Source: Bacteroidota bacterium (lineage in GTDB: Bacteria; Bacteroidota; Bacteroidia; Chitinophagales; Saprospiraceae). Taken from it: a DNA stretch of 5,462 nt. The notes beneath the pieces are model-generated. The model was not told the origin of the DNA. It was given only the letters and a program-made list of their open reading frames with translations, and did not search any database. The position numbers and the translations under genes were made by a program. Location: the NCBI GenBank assembly GCA_018969455.1, contig JAGWYI010000312.1:1-5462 (forward strand). Reading direction: 5' to 3'. Positions 1 through 5,462 of this stretch are shown piece after piece; the first letter of the stretch is position 1, and the number at the start of each line of letters is the position of its first letter.

Positions 1-467
1 TCGTCGATTCCGTGGTTGATGTAGGCGTTTCGCAGGGAATTGGTGACGGCCATTTGTTCGAGGCTGTCGCCGAATTCGTAGGGTTTCACATCAGAAGTAA
101 ATTCGTCGCCGCGGCCGATGCTGGAGGTATTGTGTTTGCCTGCCTTTGCTTTTTTGAGGTCGCCAAAGATGTCGTCGAGGCTTTTTTGCCGCAAGCTGAT
201 TTCGAGTTTGGAGGTAGGACCCATGCCCCCGTTTCCGTCGCCGTCGCGGCGGATGTATCCTTTTTCTTCCAGATCGCGTATGAAATCACCCATTCCGTAT
301 TCAGGCGTGGTGAGTTTGTATTCTTTGTCTAATTCGGTGAGCCAGCTTAGAGATTCTGCTACATCTCCTGAAGTGTAGAGCATCAATTCCTGAAAAATTT
401 TGAAAAGCCGGTCGAAGGTACTTTGGTTCGGGTCGGCTTTATAGTCGGTAAATCGGAATCCGATCAT
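1..467 (-). CDS. VWA-domain protein, COG4867-like, N-terminal part (runs off left edge)
   Basis: This is the first 155 codons of a longer gene. It starts MIGFRFTDYKAD and is open to the window edge. The N-terminal half is helical, with a motif around residues 35-72 (GDVAESLSWLTELD, then YGMGDFIRDLEEKGYI). It is followed by the block LRQKSLDDIFGDLKKAKAGK, then GRGDEF, KPYEFGDSLEQ and NSLRNAYINHGID. This order (a 'L..I...SLDDIF..LKK...G.H' block, a 'Y.FGD.L' block, then 'INHGID') matches my recollection of the region before the von Willebrand A domain in uncharacterised COG4867-type proteins. The metal-binding DxSxS site expected just downstream is outside the window, so VWA function is inferred. 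Such proteins often pair with a MoxR/magnesium-chelatase-like AAA ATPase, which is not in view here. The ATG at 467 is chosen because a TAnnTTTG promoter sits 28 bp upstream, leaving a short leader. No clear Shine-Dalgarno sequence is present, as is usual in Bacteroidota. Confidence 0.85.
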   Translation of the reverse strand, partial: MIGFRFTDYKADPNQSTFDRLFKIFQELMLYTSGDVAESLSWLTELDKEYKLTTPEYGMGDFIRDLEEKGYIRRDGDGNGGMGPTSKLEISLRQKSLDDIFGDLKKAKAGKHNTSSIGRGDEFTSDVKPYEFGDSLEQMAVTNSLRNAYINHGID

Positions 468-495
468 GCTTGCAGCGTCTATTTGTGATTTGGAA

Positions 496-503
496 CAAAT
501 ATA
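496..503 (-). promoter_or_regulatory. Bacteroidota-type -7 promoter element (TATATTTG) for the VWA gene
   Basis: Read on the minus strand, positions 503-496 spell TATATTTG, a perfect match to the Bacteroidota sigma-ABfr -7 consensus TAnnTTTG. It lies 28 bp before the ATG at 467, which implies a leader of roughly 20 nt. The -33 element is weak: TTTC at 523-520 is the best candidate, one base off TTTG and with a slightly short 16-bp spacer. It suggests the VWA gene can be transcribed independently of the exported-protein gene upstream. This is a sequence match only. Confidence 0.5.
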
Positions 504-551
504 GCGGAAAAGAGTTCAGGAAAGACCATAAAGTATCCTGCGCCTTTGGGA

Positions 552-1607
552 TTATTCCACTTCTACGCGTACGGACTCCTGGAAGCCCCTGCCGGCTTTA
601 AGAAAAATGGTTTGTTCCGATTTTCCGTCTCGGATGGTAACCGCGCTGGTATTGGGTTCTGCCAAACCGAAATCTTCGGCATAGAGGGTCAGGTATGCCA
701 CTTTATTTTCCATTTTGATTAAAAATTCCTGTGGTTTTTTGGTAAGTCGGATGTTGCTGATCACCTTTTTATCGTCGAGGTAAAACGAGATCACATCGCC
801 GTCTTCCACCTGGTTGTCCCACACGCGCACATCGATTTCGGCGGATTTAACCTTGACGGTTTCGACCACTTTTACCGGTCGGTCGCGGATGGCAGTTGGA
901 GGAGGTGTTGGGTTATTGGGCAAGGTATTTACGATAGGTGGAGCAGGTTTTATGATGGGTTTGGTTGGTTCTTTTACGGGGTTTTTATCGGGTTGGGCTT
1001 TGGGTTCTTCATCGCAGGGCAATTTTGCAGTACCGCCGAAGTTGATGCTGAATCCGGGACCGGCGGAGGAAACATTGCTGACAAGAATAACGTATTTTTC
1101 TCCTTTAGCGACTTTGAGTGGGGCGAGCCAGGTATTGTCATCGGGGTCTCCGCAGCCTGCATCTTCGCTCGTGTCTTTTTCGCCGGCCCGCAGACCGGTT
1201 TTTCCCATGCAGGGGCTTTTACCTGCTTCGGCTTCCTGATCGCCTGCGGCCATGCAGCGCACAATTTGTTTTTGATCACAATTGCCGTTGGATGGCAATT
1301 TAAATACCACAAAATCTATATCGTCGGTAGGATTTTGTGGAGTAATCACAAAGGTGAGGCTTCCACTTTGTTTTACTTCAAACTTAATCCAGGTTGAATT
1401 TTCTTCCGCCTGACCGAAATTTTCTCCATTCATAAAACAGGCGACAAAATCGGCTTCTTTTCGATTAGCGCCTTCACCGCCGGTGTGATCGATGTTGTAA
1501 TTCTGTTTTTTACAAATTTCCATTGCGCTGCTGCAATCGGCGTTTTTTTGGGCGCATATGGGTTCGATCCAATTACATACAAACAGAAGAAACAGGAAAT
1601 ATTTCAT
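552..1607 (-). CDS. Exported two-module beta-rich protein, function unknown
   Basis: This is a 351-aa protein with a signal peptide (MKYFLFLLFVCNWIEPICAQ, likely cleaved near residue 19-20). Residues about 25-198 look like the N-terminal module of many Bacteroidota surface and gliding-associated proteins: 'CSSAMEIC' at the start, 'STWIKFEVKQSGSLTFVITP' split around residue 80, 'DDIDFVVFKLP', 'NTWLAPLKVAKGEKYVILVSN' and 'GFSINFGG'. The mature region holds eight cysteines (25, 32, 57, 110, 118, 133, 152, 198), an even number compatible with disulfides in an oxidising compartment. Residues about 200-245 are a Pro/Lys-rich linker. Residues about 256-351 form a second module with 'VRVWDNQVEDGDVISFYLDD', 'YLTLYAEDFGLAEPNTSAV' and 'IRDGKSEQTIFL', a beta-sandwich pattern I associate with other Bacteroidota envelope proteins. 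I see no lipobox and no obvious type IX sorting domain, so it is probably periplasmic or secreted. Binding of carbohydrate or protein is plausible but unsupported. The ATG at 1607 opens directly into the signal peptide. Confidence 0.88.
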   Translation of the reverse strand: MKYFLFLLFVCNWIEPICAQKNADCSSAMEICKKQNYNIDHTGGEGANRKEADFVACFMNGENFGQAEENSTWIKFEVKQSGSLTFVITPQNPTDDIDFVVFKLPSNGNCDQKQIVRCMAAGDQEAEAGKSPCMGKTGLRAGEKDTSEDAGCGDPDDNTWLAPLKVAKGEKYVILVSNVSSAGPGFSINFGGTAKLPCDEEPKAQPDKNPVKEPTKPIIKPAPPIVNTLPNNPTPPPTAIRDRPVKVVETVKVKSAEIDVRVWDNQVEDGDVISFYLDDKKVISNIRLTKKPQEFLIKMENKVAYLTLYAEDFGLAEPNTSAVTIRDGKSEQTIFLKAGRGFQESVRVEVE

Positions 1608-1848
1608 GCTTTACAGGTTTAATCCTTTTGGGAGGGGCATTGCGGGTGAATTCTGTGCAAGGATGTCGATCGATACCCCAAATTCATAGTTTCAGAACGA
1701 AAAAAGAAGCATTTATTTTGATTTTGCCTCCTGAACGTCCATGATTTAGGTCAAAGGCCGGGCACAAAATCAAACAAGTTGCAGTATAAAACGCAATAAA
1801 GCGCTTTAACGATTTAAACTTCCTAAAAAATTTGTGGTTGCATGGACT
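1608..1848. other. 241-nt non-coding gap between the kinase/zincin operon and the exported-protein gene
   Basis: No convincing gene is present in this stretch. It should carry the end of the upstream operon and the promoter of the 351-aa exported protein. No strong hairpin followed by a T-run is visible. No perfect TAnnTTTG is found; the nearest is TGAATTTG on the minus strand at 1686-1679, one mismatch away and 71 bp before the ATG, without a clear -33 element. Two short palindromes stand out: TAAAGCGCTTTA at 1797-1808 and TCGATCGA at 1666-1673. Two tiny minus-strand ORFs (9 and 6 codons, beginning at 1742 and 1712), the second preceded by AGGAGG at 1732-1727, are too short to call. Confidence 0.6.
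1797..1808. repeat. 12-bp perfect palindrome TAAAGCGCTTTA
   Basis: This is a perfect inverted repeat with no spacer, 40 bp downstream of the zincin stop codon. As RNA it could form only a four-pair A/U stem with a GCGC loop, and it is not followed by an uninterrupted U-run, so it makes a poor intrinsic terminator. As DNA it could be a dimer binding site for a regulator of the downstream exported-protein gene. It could also be chance in an AT-rich spacer. Confidence 0.35.
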
Positions 1849-2901
1849 TTATTTTTCCAGAAGAATACTTTCTATATCGTTCAGCAGTTTTTGGCCTTCT
1901 TCGTCGAAAGTGTCCTGGTTTTTTGTTCCGGCTTTTATTTCCATTAGAAAAGCGAAATTATCGGCCAGTACCTCATCGGGATGGATGATGTAATTGGTAT
2001 TTCTCCCGATTTGTTTAAAAAAATCGCCCAGTTTTTCGATGTTTAGCGGACTTGAAAAGCCATCGTTGCCTACCAATACCTGAAATTTACCGGCCTTGCC
2101 CGGTTTTATTTGAAAGAGATTAAACTGGAGGTAGGAGAAAAACTCGCTCACGCCGGGTTTAAAGCCTGGGTATTTGGAATAAATAATGGGAATGGCGCTT
2201 ATGGTTGCGGTATCACTGATTTTTATGTCAATTTTTTGGGCATAATCTACCCCATCCGGATTAAGCAGCACCCGATCAGCCAGTGCCGTGGGCAGCTCGA
2301 GCGACTTAAGGCCTATGCTGGTATATCCGATTCTTTGATACAATTGCGCATGTTTTTTCGGATTGATTCGGGAAAAGACATGAAAAAGTTCATGATACAT
2401 GGTTGTAGTAAAAGGGGCGGCAGCGCCGGTTTCCAGCTCATTGGCCGGGATGATAATGCATTTATCGCGGGTATAATAAACTCCATCGCCGTAGTACTTG
2501 CTTTTGGTTTTAATCAAAAATAAGGTATCGGGGAGTAGATCCGGATTAAACGCCTCAATTTGGTGGTAAATGTCTTCTATCACTTTAACGGTAAATCGGA
2601 GTTCTTGTGCATTAAAGCTGCGGGCGTCTTTTTTTAAGAAAGATTGGTATTCTTGCACCAGATCGATGCGGGGTTGGTTGTCTTTTCGCGGTGTTTTGGT
2701 TTGAATGGAGATATCGGTAGCATTGATGAGTTGGAAGAAATTATCGCGGGGATCGAAGCACACCCTTTTAGCGGCGCTGGTACTATCGAGGAGCAGGATG
2801 ATTTTTCCATTAGGGCGGCGCAATTCGCGGGTGGCTTGTTGAGCCGAGCAGCAGAGGGTAGGTAGGGTAGCGAGGAGGAAAACAAACAACGGGCGCATCA
2901 T
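1849..2901 (-). CDS. Secreted zincin-type metallopeptidase homologue (HELFH)
   Basis: This is a 350-aa protein when begun at the ATG at 2901. That start gives MMRPLFVFLLATLPTLCCSA, a good signal peptide with likely cleavage near residue 21, and leaves only 4 nt after the kinase stop. The frame stays open upstream to 3138, but that stretch overlaps the kinase gene and encodes no plausible domain. Residues 167-174 read TMYHELFH, an HExxH zinc-binding and catalytic motif (His170, Glu171, His174). A second conserved-looking block near the C-terminus, IIHPDEVLADNFAFLM (about 305-320), offers Glu310 as a candidate third zinc ligand in gluzincin fashion. Other motifs include GRNTNYI (299-305) and LELPTALADR just after the active site. 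The overall pattern resembles uncharacterised Bacteroidota zincin-like proteins I recall, but I cannot name a family. There is no lipobox, although two cysteines lie late in the signal peptide. Periplasmic or extracellular proteolysis is inferred and the substrate is unknown. It is co-directional with, and probably co-transcribed with, the sensor kinase. Confidence 0.82.
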   Translation of the reverse strand: MMRPLFVFLLATLPTLCCSAQQATRELRRPNGKIILLLDSTSAAKRVCFDPRDNFFQLINATDISIQTKTPRKDNQPRIDLVQEYQSFLKKDARSFNAQELRFTVKVIEDIYHQIEAFNPDLLPDTLFLIKTKSKYYGDGVYYTRDKCIIIPANELETGAAAPFTTTMYHELFHVFSRINPKKHAQLYQRIGYTSIGLKSLELPTALADRVLLNPDGVDYAQKIDIKISDTATISAIPIIYSKYPGFKPGVSEFFSYLQFNLFQIKPGKAGKFQVLVGNDGFSSPLNIEKLGDFFKQIGRNTNYIIHPDEVLADNFAFLMEIKAGTKNQDTFDEEGQKLLNDIESILLEK

Positions 2902-2905
2902 AGGT

Positions 2906-4294
2906 TCAAGCAAGATTTGAATTGGATGGTTGAACAGGGAAAAGGATTTGAAATATGGTACCGGTTTCATTGGATTTGAGGATTGATAATGTGGCTCCAT
3001 GTAGTTTAAAAATACTTTGCACAAGTGGTAGGCCGATTCCGGTTCCTTTAATTTGGAGATGTCTGGGGCTTCGGTAAAACGGCTCAAAGATAAGCGCTTG
3101 TTCGTCGGTGGGTATACCTTTGCCCTGGTCAATGACAAAAATTTCGTGCGCGCCGTTATTATGAAAAAGGGCGCGCAGGATCACAGCGCCTTCCGGCGCG
3201 TATTTACAGGCATTGTCGAGCAAATTAACAAAGGCCGTGAGTAACAGTTCTTCATTGCCGTGGACGAATAGGATGGCATCGTTTTCGGGCATTTGCGGCA
3301 AGTCGAGTACAATTTTAGGAGTACTTCTCCTTTTTTGAATCCGGCTTTTGGCCTGCAGGAGTATTTCATCGATGCGAACGGGTTCGAACGCAATGGCATT
3401 GGGATCATTGTAGATGCGTGCAAGTTGATGCAATTGTTCTTCCACGCTGGAAATGGCGCGCACATCCTCCAGCACACTTTGGAGGGCTTTTTCATAAATC
3501 TCCTTGGTTCGTTCCCGTTGCAGAAGCACATCCAGTTGGGTTTGGATGGCAGTAAGCGGATTGCGCAGTTCGTGTGAAACATTGGAAAGAAACAGCCTTT
3601 GCATGCGAAAAGCATATTCCACACGGTCGAGCATCCGGTTGAAGGTTTGGGTTAGGCGGCCAATTTCGTCGTTATTCCTGCGCATGCGGATGCGCTGGTT
3701 CAGATTGGTTGGGTACAATGCATCAACTTCATTCATAATTCTGGACACCGGCGCCAAAGCTTGTCCGGCAAAGTACCAGCCTGAAATTGCAAGCAAGGAA
3801 ACGCCCAAAAAAAAGCAAATAATCAATATGTTACGTATTTTAATTGCTTCAGATGCATTCCAGCGCCCTTCTACAATCACCACAGAAGGCGGTTTGCCTT
3901 CGAGGCTAATTCGTTTTCCGAATGCCAGCAAGTTGTATTGTTTAAACTGGACAGAACCATATTGGAAGGCATCTTGCAGGGCTTTTGCGGGCACAGGCAC
4001 CGCATCGGGGTGCAGGGTGTACACCCTTTGATAATTGTCGTTGTACAGGCTAAGGTTATCTGAATAGTTGACCGTATCCGATTCAGGCTCGATCCAGGTT
4101 TGTGGCAGGGCTTTCCAGTTTTCCAGTTTGGAGAAATTGGATTTTGCCGCCAGTTCCGCTTTGGTTTCGAGGCTGTGATAGAATTCCGCTTCAGAACTTT
4201 TCCGGTAAACCACAAAAGCGACGATGAGTACGCCGGCCAGGGTACAGGTTGCGATCAGGGTAAACAGGATGGTTAGCCGTGTACGGATTTGCAT
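2906..4294 (-). CDS. HAMP-domain sensor histidine kinase
   Basis: This is a 462-aa membrane sensor kinase with a complete catalytic core. A first membrane helix spans about 8-30, an extracytoplasmic sensor region about 31-153 (including 'SLYNDNYQRVYTLHPDAV', PAS/Cache-like in style), and a second helix about 155-177. HAMP covers about 178-230 (PVSRIMNEVDAL to 'DEIGRLTQTFNRMLDRV'). The dimerisation/phosphoacceptor domain has SHELRNPLTAI with His241; the ExxN following it (Glu242, Asn245) suggests phosphatase activity as well. The ATP-binding domain shows the N box (NLLDNACKYAPEG, 357-369), G1 (DQGKGIP, 389-395), F box (FEPFYRSP, 403-410) and G2 (KGTGIGL, 416-422). It should autophosphorylate on His241 in response to an envelope signal. 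No response regulator is adjacent in the window, which is unusual for this class. It begins 2 nt after the upstream membrane coiled-coil gene and ends 4 nt before the zincin gene. The core resembles CusS/OmpR-partner kinases, but metal sensing is not supported. Confidence 0.95.
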   Translation of the reverse strand: MQIRTRLTILFTLIATCTLAGVLIVAFVVYRKSSEAEFYHSLETKAELAAKSNFSKLENWKALPQTWIEPESDTVNYSDNLSLYNDNYQRVYTLHPDAVPVPAKALQDAFQYGSVQFKQYNLLAFGKRISLEGKPPSVVIVEGRWNASEAIKIRNILIICFFLGVSLLAISGWYFAGQALAPVSRIMNEVDALYPTNLNQRIRMRRNNDEIGRLTQTFNRMLDRVEYAFRMQRLFLSNVSHELRNPLTAIQTQLDVLLQRERTKEIYEKALQSVLEDVRAISSVEEQLHQLARIYNDPNAIAFEPVRIDEILLQAKSRIQKRRSTPKIVLDLPQMPENDAILFVHGNEELLLTAFVNLLDNACKYAPEGAVILRALFHNNGAHEIFVIDQGKGIPTDEQALIFEPFYRSPRHLQIKGTGIGLPLVQSIFKLHGATLSILKSNETGTIFQILFPVQPSNSNLA

Positions 4295-4296
4295 AA

Positions 4297-5286
4297 TTAG
4301 TCGAACAACTGACTGTAGTCGTTGCCCTCTTTTTGGGCTTCGCGTGGTTTTTCCTGCAAAGAAAGGGGGGCATCTTGCTTTTTGGATAAATCGGTTTGGA
4401 GCAAAAGCGGGTTGTCATTTTCCCATCGTTCGAGCAGGCGCAGTCCATCTTCCTCAAAAACGCCGTTTTGCAAATCAATGGAATCCATCAAGTTGCGGCT
4501 GGTATCCATAAATCGTTCCATTTCGCCCACTTTTTGGCTCACTTCATCGGCAAGGGTTTCCAGTGCCTGATTGAAAATTGCGCGTTGATCGGGGTCGCCG
4601 CTGATGACGCTCATGGCCGAACGGATGGCGCTGTGACCGGCTTTGATGGCCTGGAACTCCTGTTCTTTCAAGCTGACCTGATCTTTCGTATCCTCCAATA
4701 CGATTTCCGCATTCTCGTACATTTTGGTTAAGATGCGATAAAGCACTTCCATTTTTTTATATAAAACCTCGTATTTGGCATTGGCATCCTGCAAACGGGC
4801 GGCTTTCCTGGCCAAGAGGGTTCGGTTTTTTTCATCGTTTTGTTTATTGGCCTGCTCTGCCAGGAGCATATTTTTTTGAATATCGGTGGTATTACCGTCC
4901 ATAATACCCTTGAGTTTGCGCATCTGCCCGCGGAGGTTCCCGATTTGTTTGCTCAAATTCCGCAATTGAAGTTCGAGACTATCAATGTAAGACTTCAGGA
5001 TGGAGATGGGATCGATTTTGACAAAAATACCGGTAATCCATCGCATAGCGGATTGGTACATATACCAAATCAGGTTTCGGTTTTTTGAGTCAAGTGCCAC
5101 GAAAATAATCCCGGCCAGTGCGGCGAGCATGCCTGCCAGGTAGAGCGTGTTTTCGGCCAGTTCGATCAACAGAGGCAGAAACTGGTTGAACAGGTAAAAG
5201 CTGCCCAGTCCGATTGCGAGCAGGAACAGGATTCCGGTAAAACCTTCGGGTTTTTTCCAGAAAGATTTTGGTTGAAAATCAGCCAT
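4297..5286 (-). CDS. Two-TM membrane-anchored coiled-coil protein, PspA/IM30-like in character
   Basis: This is a 329-aa protein with no catalytic motif. Two hydrophobic helices (about 17-41 and 46-66) near the N-terminus are followed by a Trp/Tyr/Arg-rich juxtamembrane helix (NLIWYMYQSAMRWITGIF, 71-88). Then comes 'IDPISILKSYIDSLELQL' and a long charged, heptad-like helical region (about 95-215) including QIGNLRGQMRKLKGIM and KMEVLYRILTKMYENAEIVL. A second helical part contains 'AIKAGHSAIRSAMSVISGD', 'ADEVSQKVGEMERFM' and DSIDLQNGVFEEDGLRLLERW. Residues about 292-320 are a low-complexity charged linker ending in DYSQLFD. The 'DP...L...I..LE..L' segment before a helical hairpin, followed by a 'R....G....A...LE' helix, recalls PspA/Vipp1, though with added membrane anchors; this is an analogy by eye, not a proven homology. 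It looks like a conserved Bacteroidota hypothetical. The bulk should be cytoplasmic and could form membrane-associated oligomers. It lies 9 nt after the upstream coiled-coil gene and 2 nt before the kinase. Confidence 0.88.
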   Translation of the reverse strand: MADFQPKSFWKKPEGFTGILFLLAIGLGSFYLFNQFLPLLIELAENTLYLAGMLAALAGIIFVALDSKNRNLIWYMYQSAMRWITGIFVKIDPISILKSYIDSLELQLRNLSKQIGNLRGQMRKLKGIMDGNTTDIQKNMLLAEQANKQNDEKNRTLLARKAARLQDANAKYEVLYKKMEVLYRILTKMYENAEIVLEDTKDQVSLKEQEFQAIKAGHSAIRSAMSVISGDPDQRAIFNQALETLADEVSQKVGEMERFMDTSRNLMDSIDLQNGVFEEDGLRLLERWENDNPLLLQTDLSKKQDAPLSLQEKPREAQKEGNDYSQLFD

Positions 5287-5295
5287 AGATAGGGA

Positions 5296-5462
5296 TTACA
5301 AATTCTTGTGCATAGATTCGATGTCGCGTTCAATTTGGAGGAGCACCGATTGATGGGTACGATTGAATCCTTCTTTGGTTTTTGCCAATTTTTCGGTTTC
5401 TAGTTTGACGGTTTCTTCGGATTGATCGATTTGATTCAGGTAAGCGCCAATTTCGTCCTGGA
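5296..5462 (-). CDS. C-terminal end of a charged, probably coiled-coil protein (partial)
   Basis: Only the last 54 codons and the TAA at 5298-5296 are visible, and the gene continues past the right edge. The frame was deduced from the uninterrupted reading ending HKNL-stop. The peptide (beginning QDEIGAYLNQIDQSEETVKL) is rich in Glu, Lys, Gln and Ile/Leu with no Pro and a single Gly after residue 5, and has heptad-like spacing, so it is probably a long helix or coiled coil. Its stop lies 9 nt upstream of the start of the membrane coiled-coil protein, which suggests co-transcription and possibly a physical partnership. Function cannot be assigned from this fragment. Confidence 0.65.
   Translation of the reverse strand, partial: QDEIGAYLNQIDQSEETVKLETEKLAKTKEGFNRTHQSVLLQIERDIESMHKNL

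Noticed and set aside
12..332. Plus-strand open frame of 106 codons
   Set aside because: It lies antisense to the VWA gene, has no recognisable domain, and its composition follows from the complementary coding strand.
814..1397. Plus-strand open frames (814-1239 and 993-1397)
   Set aside because: Both are antisense to the exported-protein gene. The Gly/Pro/Val-rich content reflects its proline-lysine linker read backwards.
1692..1742. Two tiny minus-strand ORFs, the second behind an AGGAGG sequence
   Set aside because: They have nine and six codons with no conserved content, and Shine-Dalgarno strength is not informative in Bacteroidota.
1797..1808. Palindrome as a rho-independent terminator
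   Set aside because: The RNA stem would be only four A-U pairs and is not followed by a continuous U-run.
2110..2523. Plus-strand open frame of 137 codons
   Set aside because: It is antisense to the zincin gene, with no signal, domain or leader.
2836..2901. Zincin as a lipoprotein because of Cys-Cys at the end of its signal peptide
   Set aside because: The residues before the cysteines (L-P-T-L-C) do not fit the lipobox, and CSA-Q is a good signal peptidase I site.
3181..4215. Open frames on both strands (3181-3624 minus, 3504-4031 plus, 3877-4215 minus)
   Set aside because: All lie inside the kinase gene, whose motifs are intact and in order; these are out-of-frame shadows.
4396..5088. 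Plus-strand open frames (4396-4731 and 4840-5088)
   Set aside because: They are antisense to the membrane coiled-coil gene and show no independent coding evidence.
1..5462. CRISPR array, tRNA, rRNA, insertion sequence or phage features
   Set aside because: No spaced direct repeats, cloverleaf-like sequence, transposase motif or terminal inverted repeats were noticed by eye; almost all the DNA is accounted for by packed minus-strand genes.

Overview
All credible genes in this window lie on the minus strand, so transcription runs from high to low coordinates. The protein families, the near absence of Shine-Dalgarno sequences before the starts, and a perfect TAnnTTTG promoter element all point to a member of the Bacteroidota. 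A free-living saprospirian or chitinophagian-type lineage is a guess from protein style. No rRNA, tRNA, CRISPR array, insertion sequence or other mobile-element signature was seen.

In order of transcription, the right-hand block (5462 to 1849) is a tightly packed operon with gaps of 9, 2 and 4 nt. It holds: (1) the C-terminal end of a charged, coiled-coil-like protein that runs off the right edge; (2) a 329-aa protein with two N-terminal membrane helices and a long cytoplasmic coiled coil that loosely resembles the PspA/IM30 class; (3) a complete 462-aa HAMP-type sensor histidine kinase with no response regulator beside it in view; (4) a 350-aa secreted protein with a HELFH zinc-metalloprotease motif. 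The packing suggests a functional unit at the cell envelope, with membrane scaffold, sensor and periplasmic or secreted peptidase. That link is inferred from context only.

A 241-nt non-coding gap (1608-1848) separates this operon from a 351-aa exported protein. That protein has an N-terminal cysteine-containing beta-rich module of the kind found in large Bacteroidota surface proteins, a proline-rich linker, and a C-terminal 'WDN..EDGD' beta module. After an 84-nt gap carrying a TATATTTG promoter, the window ends inside the first 155 codons of a VWA-domain protein of the COG4867-like type. Its VWA/MIDAS portion lies beyond the left edge.

The most interesting item is the operon coupling a PspA-like membrane coiled-coil protein to a histidine kinase and a secreted zincin. 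I do not know of a described system with exactly this make-up, but the individual proteins look like conserved Bacteroidota hypotheticals rather than exotic cargo.
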